From Vibrio jasicida CAIM 1864 = LMG 25398 (GTDB lineage: Bacteria; Pseudomonadota; Gammaproteobacteria; Enterobacterales; Vibrionaceae), in assembly GCF_000400365.1 (NCBI RefSeq), contig NZ_BAOG01000102.1, positions 1 through 64,000 on the forward strand: a stretch of 64,000 nucleotides of DNA, read 5' to 3'. Both the position numbers and the translations under genes were made by a program. The stretch's first letter is position 1, and each line of letters begins with the position of its first letter. The notes below the pieces were generated by a model. The model saw only the letters and a list, made by a program, of their open reading frames with translations, was not told the origin of the DNA and ran no database searches. This document shows, one piece after another, positions 41,448-50,271 of this stretch.

Positions 41448-42416
41448 ATGATGAGAACGAAACGTTTACTAGCCACCGCCATTTTAGCTGCTACGGCGAC
41501 TTTTTCTTCCGCCAGCGTGTTTGCCAACACCGCAACCGTAGCGGTGTCCCAAATCGTTGAGCATCCAGCGTTAGATGCTACCCGACAAGGCTTATTAGAC
41601 GGTCTAAAAGCCAAAGGTTACGAAGAGGGAAAAAACCTCGAGTTTGATTATAAAACTGCCCAAGGTAACCCCGCGATTGCCGTACAGATCGCTCGCCAAT
41701 ACGTCGGTGAGAATCCAGACGTTTTAGTGGGTATTGCAACGCCCTCTGCTCAAGCTCTGGTTTCAGCGACACGTTCAATTCCTGTGGTATTTACTGCGGT
41801 AACGGATCCGGTGGGCGCAAAGCTTGTGAAATCCATGCATCAGCCGGGGAAAAACGTCACTGGCCTTTCTGACTTATCACCTGTGGCACAGCATGTTGCT
41901 TTGATTCAAGAAATACTCCCAGCCGCTAAAACCATTGGTGTGGTTTACAATCCAGGAGAAGCAAACGCGGTGACGCTGGTACAACTGCTAAAAGAAAGTG
42001 CAGCAGCAAATGGATTAGAAGTCGTGGAAGCGACAGCATTGAAGAGTGCGGATGTTCAATCGGCGACGCAAGCCATTGCCGCTAAGTCGGATGTGCTTTA
42101 TGCGCCAACAGACAACACAGTCGCAAGTGCGATAGAAGGGATGATTGTTGCGGCAAATCAGGCGAAGAAGCCAGTGTTTGGTGGTGCAACGTCTTACGTT
42201 GAAAAAGGTGCCATTGCCAGCCTCGGGTTTGACTACTATCAGGTCGGTGTGCAAACCGCGGATTATGTTGCTGCGATATTAGAAGGTAAAGAACCGGGTG
42301 AGTTAGATGTCAAAGTTGCGACAGGCTCTGACTTAGTGGTGAATGAAGGTGCTGCGACCAAACTCGGTATACAGTTACCTAGCGCTGTAGTGAAACGTGC
42401 AACTAGCATGCAATAA
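41448..42416 (+). CDS. ABC transporter substrate-binding protein (PF04392 family)
   Basis: A 322-residue periplasmic binding protein with a signal peptide (MMRTKRLLATAILAATATFSSASVFA). The body, with VSQIVEHPALDATRQGLLDGLKAKGYEEGKN and VFTAVTDPVGAKLV, is the ABC_sub_bind fold (PF04392), whose members include Trp/Tyr-binding TrpX-like proteins. Ligand cannot be read from the sequence, though an aromatic amino acid or related compound is possible. A start at 41451 is equally good. It is the first of three genes for one importer, 54 bases before the permease. Confidence 0.85.
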   Translation: MMRTKRLLATAILAATATFSSASVFANTATVAVSQIVEHPALDATRQGLLDGLKAKGYEEGKNLEFDYKTAQGNPAIAVQIARQYVGENPDVLVGIATPSAQALVSATRSIPVVFTAVTDPVGAKLVKSMHQPGKNVTGLSDLSPVAQHVALIQEILPAAKTIGVVYNPGEANAVTLVQLLKESAAANGLEVVEATALKSADVQSATQAIAAKSDVLYAPTDNTVASAIEGMIVAANQAKKPVFGGATSYVEKGAIASLGFDYYQVGVQTADYVAAILEGKEPGELDVKVATGSDLVVNEGAATKLGIQLPSAVVKRATSMQ

Positions 42417-42470
42417 GAGTCCTTATCAGGTCGGTAAAATGCTGACCTGATTTATGCAGAGGGAGCAGTT

Positions 42471-43406
42471 ATGTCTGCATTTGCTTTTTTTGGTGCGCTT
42501 GAGATCGGCTTGATTTATGGCTTGGTTGCATTAGGCGTTTACCTAACTTTTCGTGTTCTCGACTTTCCCGACTTAAGTGTTGATGGCAGCTTTCCAATGG
42601 GTGCTGCCGTGGCTGCAACTGCGATTGTAGCGGGCATCAATCCTTGGATTGCCACCGGAATGGCTGTTATTGCTGGTGGGATGACAGGGTGGGTAACGGC
42701 TTTTCTAGCGGTTCGATGTGGCATTCTTCACCTATTAGCTTCCATCCTTACCATGATTGCGGCGTTCTCTATCAATATTCGCATCATGGGCAAGCCCAAT
42801 ATGGCCCTTCTAGGTGAAGACACCATTCTTACCCCGTTTGAAGCTATAGGGGACTCTATGTACATCCGGCCGTTAGTTGTCGGTGTACTGGTCTTGTTCT
42901 CTGCTTGGTTTGTGGTGCGTTTACTGAACAGTGATTTTGGCCTTGGTTTAAGGGCTACAGGCGTCAATGCGCGTATGGTTGCAGCGCAAGGAGCCAGTAC
43001 AGGGTTTTACACCTACTTTGGCTTGGCGCTATCTAACGGTTTTGTTGGCTTTGCTGGGGCCTTGTTTGCTCAGACCAATAGCTTTGCTGATGTGACCTCT
43101 GGTGTCGGTACGATAGTGGTTGGTCTTGCGGCAGTGATTCTTGGCCAGACACTCATTCCAGGTCGCAAAATATGGGTGGCGGTATGTGCGGTCATTATTG
43201 GCTCGGTTTTATACCGACTTGCTGTCGCGTTTGCTCTGAGCTCTGGCATGTTTGGCTTACAGGCTTCCGACCTGAATCTCGTTACGGCGGTGCTTGTAGC
43301 TGTAGCTCTAATTGCACCAAAGCTAAAACAAAAAATGAAAGCCAAACAACGCGTTAATGACGCCAAACAAACGGCATCTAAAAATGGTTCAGGGGAGGCG
43401 CTATGA
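42471..43406 (+). CDS. ABC transporter permease, branched-chain amino acid type
   Basis: A 311-residue inner-membrane permease of the PF02653 family. It has about eight to ten hydrophobic segments and the family turn LRATGVNARMVAAQGASTGFYTYFGLALSNGFVGFAGALFAQ. It overlaps the ATPase gene by 4 bases (ATGA), so translation is coupled. The system has a single permease gene, so it probably works as a homodimer. Confidence 0.88.
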   Translation: MSAFAFFGALEIGLIYGLVALGVYLTFRVLDFPDLSVDGSFPMGAAVAATAIVAGINPWIATGMAVIAGGMTGWVTAFLAVRCGILHLLASILTMIAAFSINIRIMGKPNMALLGEDTILTPFEAIGDSMYIRPLVVGVLVLFSAWFVVRLLNSDFGLGLRATGVNARMVAAQGASTGFYTYFGLALSNGFVGFAGALFAQTNSFADVTSGVGTIVVGLAAVILGQTLIPGRKIWVAVCAVIIGSVLYRLAVAFALSSGMFGLQASDLNLVTAVLVAVALIAPKLKQKMKAKQRVNDAKQTASKNGSGEAL

Positions 43407-44197
43407 TTGAGTTAAGTAATATTCAGGTAACCTTTAACCCCGGAACGATTTTGGAAAACCGAGCGTTAAAAGGCGTATCTCTGGATGTGCCTGAGCACCA
43501 GTTCCTCACTGTGATTGGGTCTAACGGTGCGGGAAAGTCGACTCTGCTTGGTGCGGTGACTGGTGAAACACCGATGATTGGTGGGCAAGTCATTATCAAC
43601 GGGCAAGACGTAACACGAAAGAGTGTGGACCAACGTGCTACGCAGTGTGCGAGAGTTTTCCAGGATCCTTTAGCAGGGACTTGTGGGGACTTATCCATCG
43701 AGGAGAATATGGCTCTAGCGTACATGCGCGGTAAGCGTCGTGGTTGGGGAATGGCGATTTCTTCCAAACGACGTAAACTTTTCCAGGAGAGAATCAGTAT
43801 TCTTGGCTTGGGTTTAGAGGACCGGCTAGGAGACAGTATTGGTCTGTTGTCAGGCGGCCAACGTCAAGCCGTGAGTTTGGTCATGGCAACACTATCAGAC
43901 AGTAAGCTGTTGTTGTTAGATGAGCATACTGCTGCGTTAGATCCGCGCATGGCGGCTTTTGTTATCGATCTAACCAAGCGTATCGTCAGCGAGTTCAACC
44001 TCACAGTGATGATGGTGACGCACTCAATGAAAGACGCGCTGGCTTGTGGTGACAGAACGGTCATGCTGCACCAAGGTGAGATTGTTCTTGATGTCGCAGG
44101 TGAGCAACGTGCCAATATGCAAGTTCCGGATCTCCTAGAGATGTTCTCAAAGGTGCGAGGAGAGGAGTTAGCGGACGACAGTTTATTGTTGAACTAA
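43403..44197 (+). CDS. ABC transporter ATP-binding protein
   Basis: A 264-residue ATPase. Walker A is IGSNGAGKSTL, the signature is LLSGGQRQAVSL, Walker B is LLLLDEHTAALDP and the switch His lies in MMVTHSMKDAL. It pairs with the permease and PF04392 binding protein immediately upstream. A terminator follows at 44232. Confidence 0.92.
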   Translation: MIELSNIQVTFNPGTILENRALKGVSLDVPEHQFLTVIGSNGAGKSTLLGAVTGETPMIGGQVIINGQDVTRKSVDQRATQCARVFQDPLAGTCGDLSIEENMALAYMRGKRRGWGMAISSKRRKLFQERISILGLGLEDRLGDSIGLLSGGQRQAVSLVMATLSDSKLLLLDEHTAALDPRMAAFVIDLTKRIVSEFNLTVMMVTHSMKDALACGDRTVMLHQGEIVLDVAGEQRANMQVPDLLEMFSKVRGEELADDSLLLN

Positions 44198-44231
44198 TCT
44201 AAGCAAACACAGAACTACGCCTACCAAACGT

Positions 44232-44282
44232 GATCCTCCTTGAGAAATAACCTAAATGGTCGTTTTAAAAGGAGGATTTTTC
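44232..44282 (+). terminator. Terminator of the ABC importer operon
   Basis: ATCCTCCTT / AAGGAGGAT perfect stem around a long loop of 27 bases, followed by TTTTT. Confidence 0.65.
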
Positions 44283-44290
44283 GGTAAATA

Positions 44291-44328
44291 CTCTTAATTA
44301 AAATAGTGGAATATTCCAATACTAAGAG
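44291..44328. promoter_or_regulatory. Nested dyad upstream of malZ
   Basis: A 12-bp palindrome TGGAATATTCCA (44307-44318) is nested inside CTCTTA (44291-44296) and TAAGAG (44323-44328). It ends 8 bases before the malZ start codon. It may be an operator; the regulator is unknown. Confidence 0.4.
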
Positions 44329-44336
44329 CACTTGCC

Positions 44337-46163
44337 ATGACCCTTCCATTTATCTTCCATAGCCAAACTGATGATGGCCTCACTTTTGATGGCGATTTGC
44401 TAACCGTCATCCTGAAAACCGAGAACACTGATTTTGATAGCGTGCACGTTCGTTGTGAACCGGATAATGAAGAATACCTGATTAGCATGTCACGCAGCGG
44501 AGAAGCTGGTGAGCTTACTCTCTGGAAAGCTCAGTTTGCGTCAAATAAAGACCGTGATGTGACTCACTACGTCTTCAAACTGCTCAAAGGCAAGCAGCAG
44601 TTTTGGCTCGATGGCAGAGGTGTACATAAACATATGCCGCCCAAAGAGTTTCACTTCAAACTCAACACTCAATCTCAACCGCCAAGTTGGGTACAAGAGC
44701 AGGTCTTTTACCAAATTTTCCCGGACCGTTTTGCCTCAAGTCGTTCTGAGCAAGTCACCCAAGATGATTATGCTGCCTATGACCCAGACGCACTCGTTAA
44801 GTCATGGGGAGACCCTGTTGGTTCTCATAAAAATACGGGTGCGCGCGAGTTCTTTGGTGGCGACTTAAAAGGCGTAGAGAAAAAACTGGATTACTTGGCC
44901 GAACTTGGTGTAACAGCACTTTACTTCAACCCAGTTTTCACAGCGCCAAGCAACCATAAATACGACACCACAGACTACTTCAAGATTGATCCAATGTTTG
45001 GCTCGAATGAGCAGTTTGCGCAGTTGTGTGAGCAAATTCGTGGTAAGCAGATGAAGATTGTTTTGGATGCGGTGTTTAACCACACATCAGTTCATCACCC
45101 TTGGTTTGATCTTAAACAAGAAGGCCAAGGGGCTTATGGGAATCCAAATTCTGACTTTCGTGATTACTACTTCTTCGAGGGACAAACCAACAATTACATT
45201 GGATGGAAAGGTATTGGCAATCTACCGGTTCTGAACTTTGAGAATGAACAAGTTCGTGACCATATCTACCAAGGTGAAGAGTCGGTCATCAAATATTGGC
45301 TTAAACCGCCTTATGCTGTCGACGGTTGGCGCTTCGATGTGATTCATATGTTAGGTGAGGGCGATGGCGCAAAGAACAACGCACACTATGTGGAAGCTTT
45401 TCGCAAGGCCACAAAAGAGGTCAATCCCGATGCCTATGTGTTAGGGGAGCATTTCTTTGAAGCGACACAATGGCTTCAGGGGGGACAAGAAGATGGCGCG
45501 ATGAATTATTACGGCTTTGCTCATCCAGTTCGCGCTTTGATTGCCAAACAAGACATCATGTATGACCCAATTGATATTGATGTCATGGAGTTTAAAGAGT
45601 GGATAGATGAAGCTCGGGCTAAAATCCCATTTGCAAACCAACTCTCTCAACTTAATCAGTTAGATAGCCATGATACTGCCCGTTTTCTGACGCTTTTGAA
45701 TAGCGATGAAGAAAAAATGCGAGTGGCATTGTTATTGTTAATGACTTATGTCGGTACTCCATGCCTTTACTATGGTAGCGAAGTGGGGTTAGAAGGGAGT
45801 TTAGATCCGGACAATAGACGTTGCTTCCCTTGGGAGGAATTAGATGGTTCTCAGTGGTTTCCTTTCTATCAGGCATTGATTGGAATTCGTAATAAATACA
45901 GGTCATTACAGTCAGGGAGTATACAATGGTTGCACTGTGATGAAAGCACAATGGTGTATGCCAGACAGTGGAAAGAAGAAACAATAGTTGTGGCATTTAA
46001 CTTAAGCGAATACGACAAAATTGTTAATTTACCTTTATGGCAACTTGGCTTAAATGCAAAGCACTTGCATCAATTATTAGACAATGGTGAAGTTATCGAT
46101 GCGCAACGTCATTTTTCTGTCAATATCCCAGCAATGAACAGCAAATTATGGCAGTTGGAGTGA
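44337..46163 (+). CDS. malZ: Maltodextrin glucosidase (GH13 family)
   Basis: A 608-residue cytoplasmic alpha-amylase-family enzyme that removes glucose from the reducing end of maltodextrins. It has an N-terminal beta-sandwich extension (about 1-120), then the GH13 barrel with the four conserved regions: DAVFNHTS, the nucleophile Asp in GWRFDVIHM, the acid Glu in VLGEHFFEA, and the third Asp in LDSHDTARFL. A C-terminal beta domain ends the protein. Length is close to E. coli MalZ (604). It stands alone between the ABC importer and the diguanylate cyclase, away from other maltose genes. Confidence 0.93.
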   Translation: MTLPFIFHSQTDDGLTFDGDLLTVILKTENTDFDSVHVRCEPDNEEYLISMSRSGEAGELTLWKAQFASNKDRDVTHYVFKLLKGKQQFWLDGRGVHKHMPPKEFHFKLNTQSQPPSWVQEQVFYQIFPDRFASSRSEQVTQDDYAAYDPDALVKSWGDPVGSHKNTGAREFFGGDLKGVEKKLDYLAELGVTALYFNPVFTAPSNHKYDTTDYFKIDPMFGSNEQFAQLCEQIRGKQMKIVLDAVFNHTSVHHPWFDLKQEGQGAYGNPNSDFRDYYFFEGQTNNYIGWKGIGNLPVLNFENEQVRDHIYQGEESVIKYWLKPPYAVDGWRFDVIHMLGEGDGAKNNAHYVEAFRKATKEVNPDAYVLGEHFFEATQWLQGGQEDGAMNYYGFAHPVRALIAKQDIMYDPIDIDVMEFKEWIDEARAKIPFANQLSQLNQLDSHDTARFLTLLNSDEEKMRVALLLLMTYVGTPCLYYGSEVGLEGSLDPDNRRCFPWEELDGSQWFPFYQALIGIRNKYRSLQSGSIQWLHCDESTMVYARQWKEETIVVAFNLSEYDKIVNLPLWQLGLNAKHLHQLLDNGEVIDAQRHFSVNIPAMNSKLWQLE

Positions 46164-46276
46164 CACGTTAGCTCAGATTTATTAAAATTTATGAATACAT
46201 AAATGAAAAACTATAAATAGCCCTTTGGTAACTTACGCTGTCGAAGGGCAAATAATAACTGAAACAATGGTGTTTA

Positions 46277-47737
46277 ATGGGTAATAAAAGGCGATTTAGC
46301 CTCAAGTTTGTCATCTTCTTCCCGCTATTTTTGTTTATCGCAGTCATGATCGTGACTGCGAAGAACTATTACGATGCAATGAATCGCTACATTACGTTGG
46401 AATACGCGCAGATTGATCGCGCGCTGAACCGAGCGATTAAAGTACTTACTGCTTTAGACTACAGCTTTGTTAATTACTCAAATCCAGCCCATCCTTTGTT
46501 TCAAGAACACAACCATATGATAAGAAATGGCATGTGTTACGTATGGCCCATCGATGTATTGCTCTTAGAAAATAAACATTCGGGAGGTTTACCTGCGGTC
46601 GAACTGGATTACATGATTGTTGGTCAAAAAGAATTATGTGAGCAAGGTTCTGCTCTGTTTAATTTGGCAGAAAAGAAAGCGGGTTTTGCGCCGTCTTTGT
46701 CGTTCCTGCATGATATTGAATCGCACATTATAGGTATCCACTATATCGACCAGCGTGGCTACGTTATCTCATCACCAGACACCTATGCAGAGAACTTTTC
46801 CCAAGAGCTATGGAATACGCTAAAAGCGCGACCATTTTGGCAAAAGACAGCTCAAGAAACCGTAAAAGTCACCATGTCTGGCCCTGCGCCGATGCTGGCA
46901 CGTCGTGATGGTCAAGTTATCAGCTTAACAGTGCCGATTTATGAGAAGGCTGTTCATCAAGGGGTTCTATCCATTGATTTTGATGTCGATGCACTACTCA
47001 AGACCAATGAGAATCTCGCGGGTAAGCTGCATATTATTTCTAACGTCACGCCGATACCTCAAAACGCAATGCGAATTCAACCTGTGGAGCACGACCGTTT
47101 AAGTGCTAACCACAGTATTTTTTATGAATACAAGCTTTGGGATGAATTTAAAAACCTGATTGCGTTTGAGAAATACAGTGTGGCTGTGGCTTTCTTTATT
47201 TACGTTTTGAGTACAGTGGCGTTGTTCCTAGTGAATACACAAACAGAGCGCCGTTACTTCAAGGAATTGGCCGCTAAAGACCCCATGACAGGACTATTAA
47301 ACCGCCGCGGTATTCAAGCGGTGTGGCGAAACAAAATGACCAAAAAGCACGTTGCTTTAGCAGTGTTTGATATTGATGATTTTAAGGCGATTAACGATAC
47401 TTATGGTCATGATGTAGGTGATGATGCGATTCGCTTAGTCGCCAAATGCATTCGAGATAACATTCGACATTCCGATGTTGCGTCACGCTTTGGTGGAGAA
47501 GAGTTTGTCTTGGCTATCTATGACGAAGACTTTGACAGCATGCTAAGAATTTTAGAGCGTGTAAGAAAAGCGATTGCCAAACACTCAATTAAAATCGTCG
47601 ACGGAGGCTTTACGGTTTCGGGTGGGGTTGAATTTAAGTCTGCGGCTCAATTGGAAGGTTTTGATGAGCTGTTTAAGCTTGCTGATGAAAAGCTTTATGA
47701 AGCGAAAAGTACAGGTAAGAACAAAATCTGTTATTAA
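46277..47737 (+). CDS. Membrane diguanylate cyclase (GGDEF protein)
   Basis: A 486-residue inner-membrane c-di-GMP synthase. A first membrane segment (FVIFFPLFLFIAVMIVTA) and a second (VAVAFFIYVLSTVALFLVN, about 305-323) flank a periplasmic sensor of about 270 residues with a Cache-like look (IIGIHYIDQRGYVISSPDTYAENF). The catalytic motif is GGEEF in SRFGGEEFVLAIYD. An RxxD I-site (RHSD) lies five residues upstream, so feedback inhibition by c-di-GMP is expected. The signal sensed is unknown. V. cholerae has a cyclase near a similar ABC importer (CdgK region), so it may be its counterpart. Confidence 0.9.
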   Translation: MGNKRRFSLKFVIFFPLFLFIAVMIVTAKNYYDAMNRYITLEYAQIDRALNRAIKVLTALDYSFVNYSNPAHPLFQEHNHMIRNGMCYVWPIDVLLLENKHSGGLPAVELDYMIVGQKELCEQGSALFNLAEKKAGFAPSLSFLHDIESHIIGIHYIDQRGYVISSPDTYAENFSQELWNTLKARPFWQKTAQETVKVTMSGPAPMLARRDGQVISLTVPIYEKAVHQGVLSIDFDVDALLKTNENLAGKLHIISNVTPIPQNAMRIQPVEHDRLSANHSIFYEYKLWDEFKNLIAFEKYSVAVAFFIYVLSTVALFLVNTQTERRYFKELAAKDPMTGLLNRRGIQAVWRNKMTKKHVALAVFDIDDFKAINDTYGHDVGDDAIRLVAKCIRDNIRHSDVASRFGGEEFVLAIYDEDFDSMLRILERVRKAIAKHSIKIVDGGFTVSGGVEFKSAAQLEGFDELFKLADEKLYEAKSTGKNKICY

Positions 47738-47772
47738 GCGACTTAAGCAATTTATTGTTGGAAATTAGACAT

Positions 47773-47801
47773 AAAAAAGGGCGAATTCATCGCCCTTTTT
47801 T
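47773..47801. terminator. Bidirectional terminator between the cyclase gene and dusC
   Basis: AAAAAAGGGCGA / TCGCCCTTTTTT stem around a 5-base loop, between convergent genes. Confidence 0.92.
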
Positions 47802-47813
47802 AATGTCGATAGG

Positions 47814-48773
47814 TTAAGCGACGCGCGCGTGCAATTCATCTCGATAGCGTTGAATGTACTCGACAATAGGGGCGGCTTTGTTAAACGTACGGATTTCTCG
47901 GAACAGTTCTTTCGCTTCTGGATACGCTTGTCGCAGATAAGAGAACCATTGTTTTACGCGGTTCGGGTAGTACAAGCCTTTGTCGCCTTTCATTTCAAAC
48001 TGCGAGTAGTAAATCAATAGATCAACCACTTCTGACCAAGGCATAGGCTGGTGGTTGTGTTTAACCATGTTTCCAAGGTTAGGAATGTTGAATGCACCTC
48101 GGCATACCATCAAAGAATCAACGCCTGTGGTCGCGATGCAACGTTGGCCATCTTCATAATTCCAGATTTCGCCGTTAGCGATTAATGGGATATCGAAACG
48201 CTCACGAATCTTCGTAATGTATTCCCACTTAATTTCAGAAGCTTTGTATCCGCCTTCTTTGGTACGAGCATGAACAGTGAGCTCATTTGCTCCAGCTGTT
48301 TGAATTGCGTCTACAATCTCAAAACAGTCTTCAGGGTTCTCCCAGCCAAGACGAATCTTTGCGGTCACTGGAATATCATTAGGCACGGCATCGCGACATG
48401 CTTTAACCACATTGTGGATGAGTTCAGGGTGCTGTAACAAGGCTGCACCACCTTTACTCTTGTTCACCAACTTTGCTGGGCAGCCAAAGTTCAAATCAAT
48501 ACCGCGCGCGCCAAGCTCCGCCGCTTTTATTGCGTTTTCAGCCATCCAGTTTGGTTCTTGTCCGAGTAGTTGGACATGGACAGGTACACCAGATGCAGTT
48601 TGAGAGCCTTGCAGAAGTTCAGGGCATAAGCGATGGAAAACATGATCTGGAAGAAGCTGATCGATCACACGAACAAACTCTGTCACACAAAGATCATAGT
48701 CGTTTATTTCAGTCAGGATTTGACGCATCAAATGGTCCAAAACCCCTTCCATCGGGCCTAATACAACTCGCAT
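47814..48773 (-). CDS. dusC: tRNA-dihydrouridine(16) synthase DusC
   Basis: A 319-residue FMN enzyme that reduces uridine 16 in the D loop of tRNAs. The N-terminal FMN loop LGPMEGVLDHLMRQ, the catalytic Cys in DLNFGCPAKLVNKSKGGAALL, and the later RLGWENPEDC and HARTKEGGYKA stretches are DusC-type. Length fits E. coli DusC (315). The start codon lies close to the divergent yecA-like gene's upstream repeat. Confidence 0.93.
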   Translation of the reverse strand: MRVVLGPMEGVLDHLMRQILTEINDYDLCVTEFVRVIDQLLPDHVFHRLCPELLQGSQTASGVPVHVQLLGQEPNWMAENAIKAAELGARGIDLNFGCPAKLVNKSKGGAALLQHPELIHNVVKACRDAVPNDIPVTAKIRLGWENPEDCFEIVDAIQTAGANELTVHARTKEGGYKASEIKWEYITKIRERFDIPLIANGEIWNYEDGQRCIATTGVDSLMVCRGAFNIPNLGNMVKHNHQPMPWSEVVDLLIYYSQFEMKGDKGLYYPNRVKQWFSYLRQAYPEAKELFREIRTFNKAAPIVEYIQRYRDELHARVA

Positions 48774-48882
48774 AGTTTGCCTAATACAGTTTGGTGAGAA
48801 AAAGGAGGGCGATTGTAGCGATGTGAGTGAAGTTTGTCATTAAAAGAGTCATCCGCTTGGAGTGACATCAACTAGCATTCTA

Positions 48883-48915
48883 TATACCCAAGCATCTCGA
48901 GGTTACTTGGGTATA
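48883..48915. repeat. Palindromic element, possible Vibrio interspersed repeat
   Basis: TATACCCAAG (48883-48892) and CTTGGGTATA (48906-48915) form a perfect 10-bp stem with a loop that contains CTCGAG. It resembles the short TACCCAAG-type palindromes that recur between genes in Vibrio genomes. Function is not known. Confidence 0.55.
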
Positions 48916-48960
48916 AGCTCTGAGGTATAATGCCGCCAAATTCATGGGAAACCAGATGTC

Positions 48961-49569
48961 ATGCAATATACATTGATAGAAAAAGGTGAAGTCCAGCTAG
49001 ATGAGTCTTCACTTTTTATTGAAGGCGCGGTACTCGCAGCCAACTTAACGACGAAACCTTTAGCTCCAGAAACTTGGCTAGAGCCGCTATTAGGTGAGGG
49101 TTTTAAAGCGATTCAACCAGTAGTAGAAGAACAGATTCACAAGCAGCACAACTATATCCTGCGTAATGAATACTCGATTCTAGAGTTAACAGATAGCAAT
49201 ACAGAGCAGCTAGCAGACTTTGCAGAAGGCTTTATGTCTGTATGGACAACCATTGAGGAACAATGGCATGACGTTGCGCTTAATGATGGCTTAGAGCGCA
49301 TGCTGCAAGCATTATTGACGACAATGATGTTGGCGATTGATGAAGAGCAAACACAGCAACAAATGCGTGATGCTGGCATCGCAACACCGCCTGCGCTTTC
49401 TGATTTTGTGGACCAGCTTGACTTGATGATCAATGAAGTCGCATTAGGCGCTGATGAGCTGATGGTCGGTAAAAAGTCGAAGAGCTTAAATCCATTCAAA
49501 GGTGTAGGCCGTAATGATGCATGCCCATGTGAGAGTGGTAAGAAATTTAAGCAGTGCTGTGGGAAGTAG
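48961..49569 (+). CDS. YecA/UPF0149 family protein with SEC-C zinc motif
   Basis: A 202-residue soluble protein. An N-terminal helical UPF0149-type domain (about 1-150, with ELTDSNTEQLADFAEGFMSVW) is followed by a C-terminal SEC-C motif, CPCESGKKFKQCC, that binds zinc as in SecA. The protein probably acts at the ribosome or with SecA-like partners, as proposed for YecA-type proteins; this is inference. It is monocistronic, ending at a terminator, and convergent with dsbB. Confidence 0.82.
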   Translation: MQYTLIEKGEVQLDESSLFIEGAVLAANLTTKPLAPETWLEPLLGEGFKAIQPVVEEQIHKQHNYILRNEYSILELTDSNTEQLADFAEGFMSVWTTIEEQWHDVALNDGLERMLQALLTTMMLAIDEEQTQQQMRDAGIATPPALSDFVDQLDLMINEVALGADELMVGKKSKSLNPFKGVGRNDACPCESGKKFKQCCGK

Positions 49570-49591
49570 ATTTCACTCGCTGACTTGACGT

Positions 49592-49620
49592 GAAAAAGCC
49601 GACCTGAGGTCGGCTTTTTC
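49592..49620. terminator. Bidirectional terminator between the SEC-C gene and dsbB
   Basis: GAAAAAGCCGACC / GGTCGGCTTTTTC stem with a TGA loop. Confidence 0.92.
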
Positions 49621-49648
49621 ATAACTATCGCCTGGTTATTGAACCGTG

Positions 49649-50194
49649 TTATTGGATCGGGTTCTTTCTTTTTGGGCTTACAAATTGAGCAATAAGAACG
49701 AAAGCAAAAGCGATCAAGTTACCGGCAAAAATAACCACGAGCCATTGTGGCATCGATAATCCAAAGAATTGCCATACGATTTTTGCACAATCACCATACG
49801 CTTCAAACATCCATGGTGCCCATTGATTTAATGGCGCCCAGCTTGGGAACGTAACAAAGAGATCGCATGTAGCAAACGGCGATGGATTAAATTGGTAATC
49901 GACATGCTGCATTGCCAGCATTAAACCCTTATATGCACTTGCTCCCCAAGCTGCAAGCGCAATCCAACGCGTGATTGGGTTGTTTGGTGCAATAAGGCCG
50001 AGCATTGCAGCTGCCCCAATACCTAGCATGGCTACGCGTTCATAAATACACATAACACAAGGGGCTAGCATCATAACGTGCTGGAAAAATAGGGCACAGG
50101 CTTCAAAGAAGACAATAGCAAGAAGAAGTAGAAGCCAAGATAAGCGTCCCTTCGAAAACTGGTTTAGTGATGCGAAAATAGTCACGGGTTTCAA
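49649..50194 (-). CDS. dsbB: Disulfide bond formation protein B
   Basis: A 181-residue inner-membrane protein that reoxidises DsbA and passes electrons to quinone. Four hydrophobic segments are visible, with the first CxxC pair in LAPCVMCIYERV and the second cysteine pair split across the second periplasmic loop (FATCDLF and YGDCAKIV). It follows nhaB on the same strand with a terminator between. The fadR/nhaB-dsbB layout is conserved with E. coli. The exact start may lie a few codons downstream. Confidence 0.95.
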   Translation of the reverse strand: MKPVTIFASLNQFSKGRLSWLLLLLAIVFFEACALFFQHVMMLAPCVMCIYERVAMLGIGAAAMLGLIAPNNPITRWIALAAWGASAYKGLMLAMQHVDYQFNPSPFATCDLFVTFPSWAPLNQWAPWMFEAYGDCAKIVWQFFGLSMPQWLVVIFAGNLIAFAFVLIAQFVSPKRKNPIQ

Positions 50195-50210
50195 TCCTGT
50201 CTGAAATATA

Positions 50211-50238
50211 AAAAAGCTCTGATTACTCAGAGCTTTTT
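50211..50238 (-). terminator. Hairpin between nhaB and dsbB
   Basis: AAAAAGCTCTGA / TCAGAGCTTTTT stem with a TTAC loop. It should end or attenuate the nhaB transcript before dsbB. Confidence 0.88.
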
Positions 50239-50271
50239 AACGTGGATAAGTTTCCTAATCAACTCATATTT

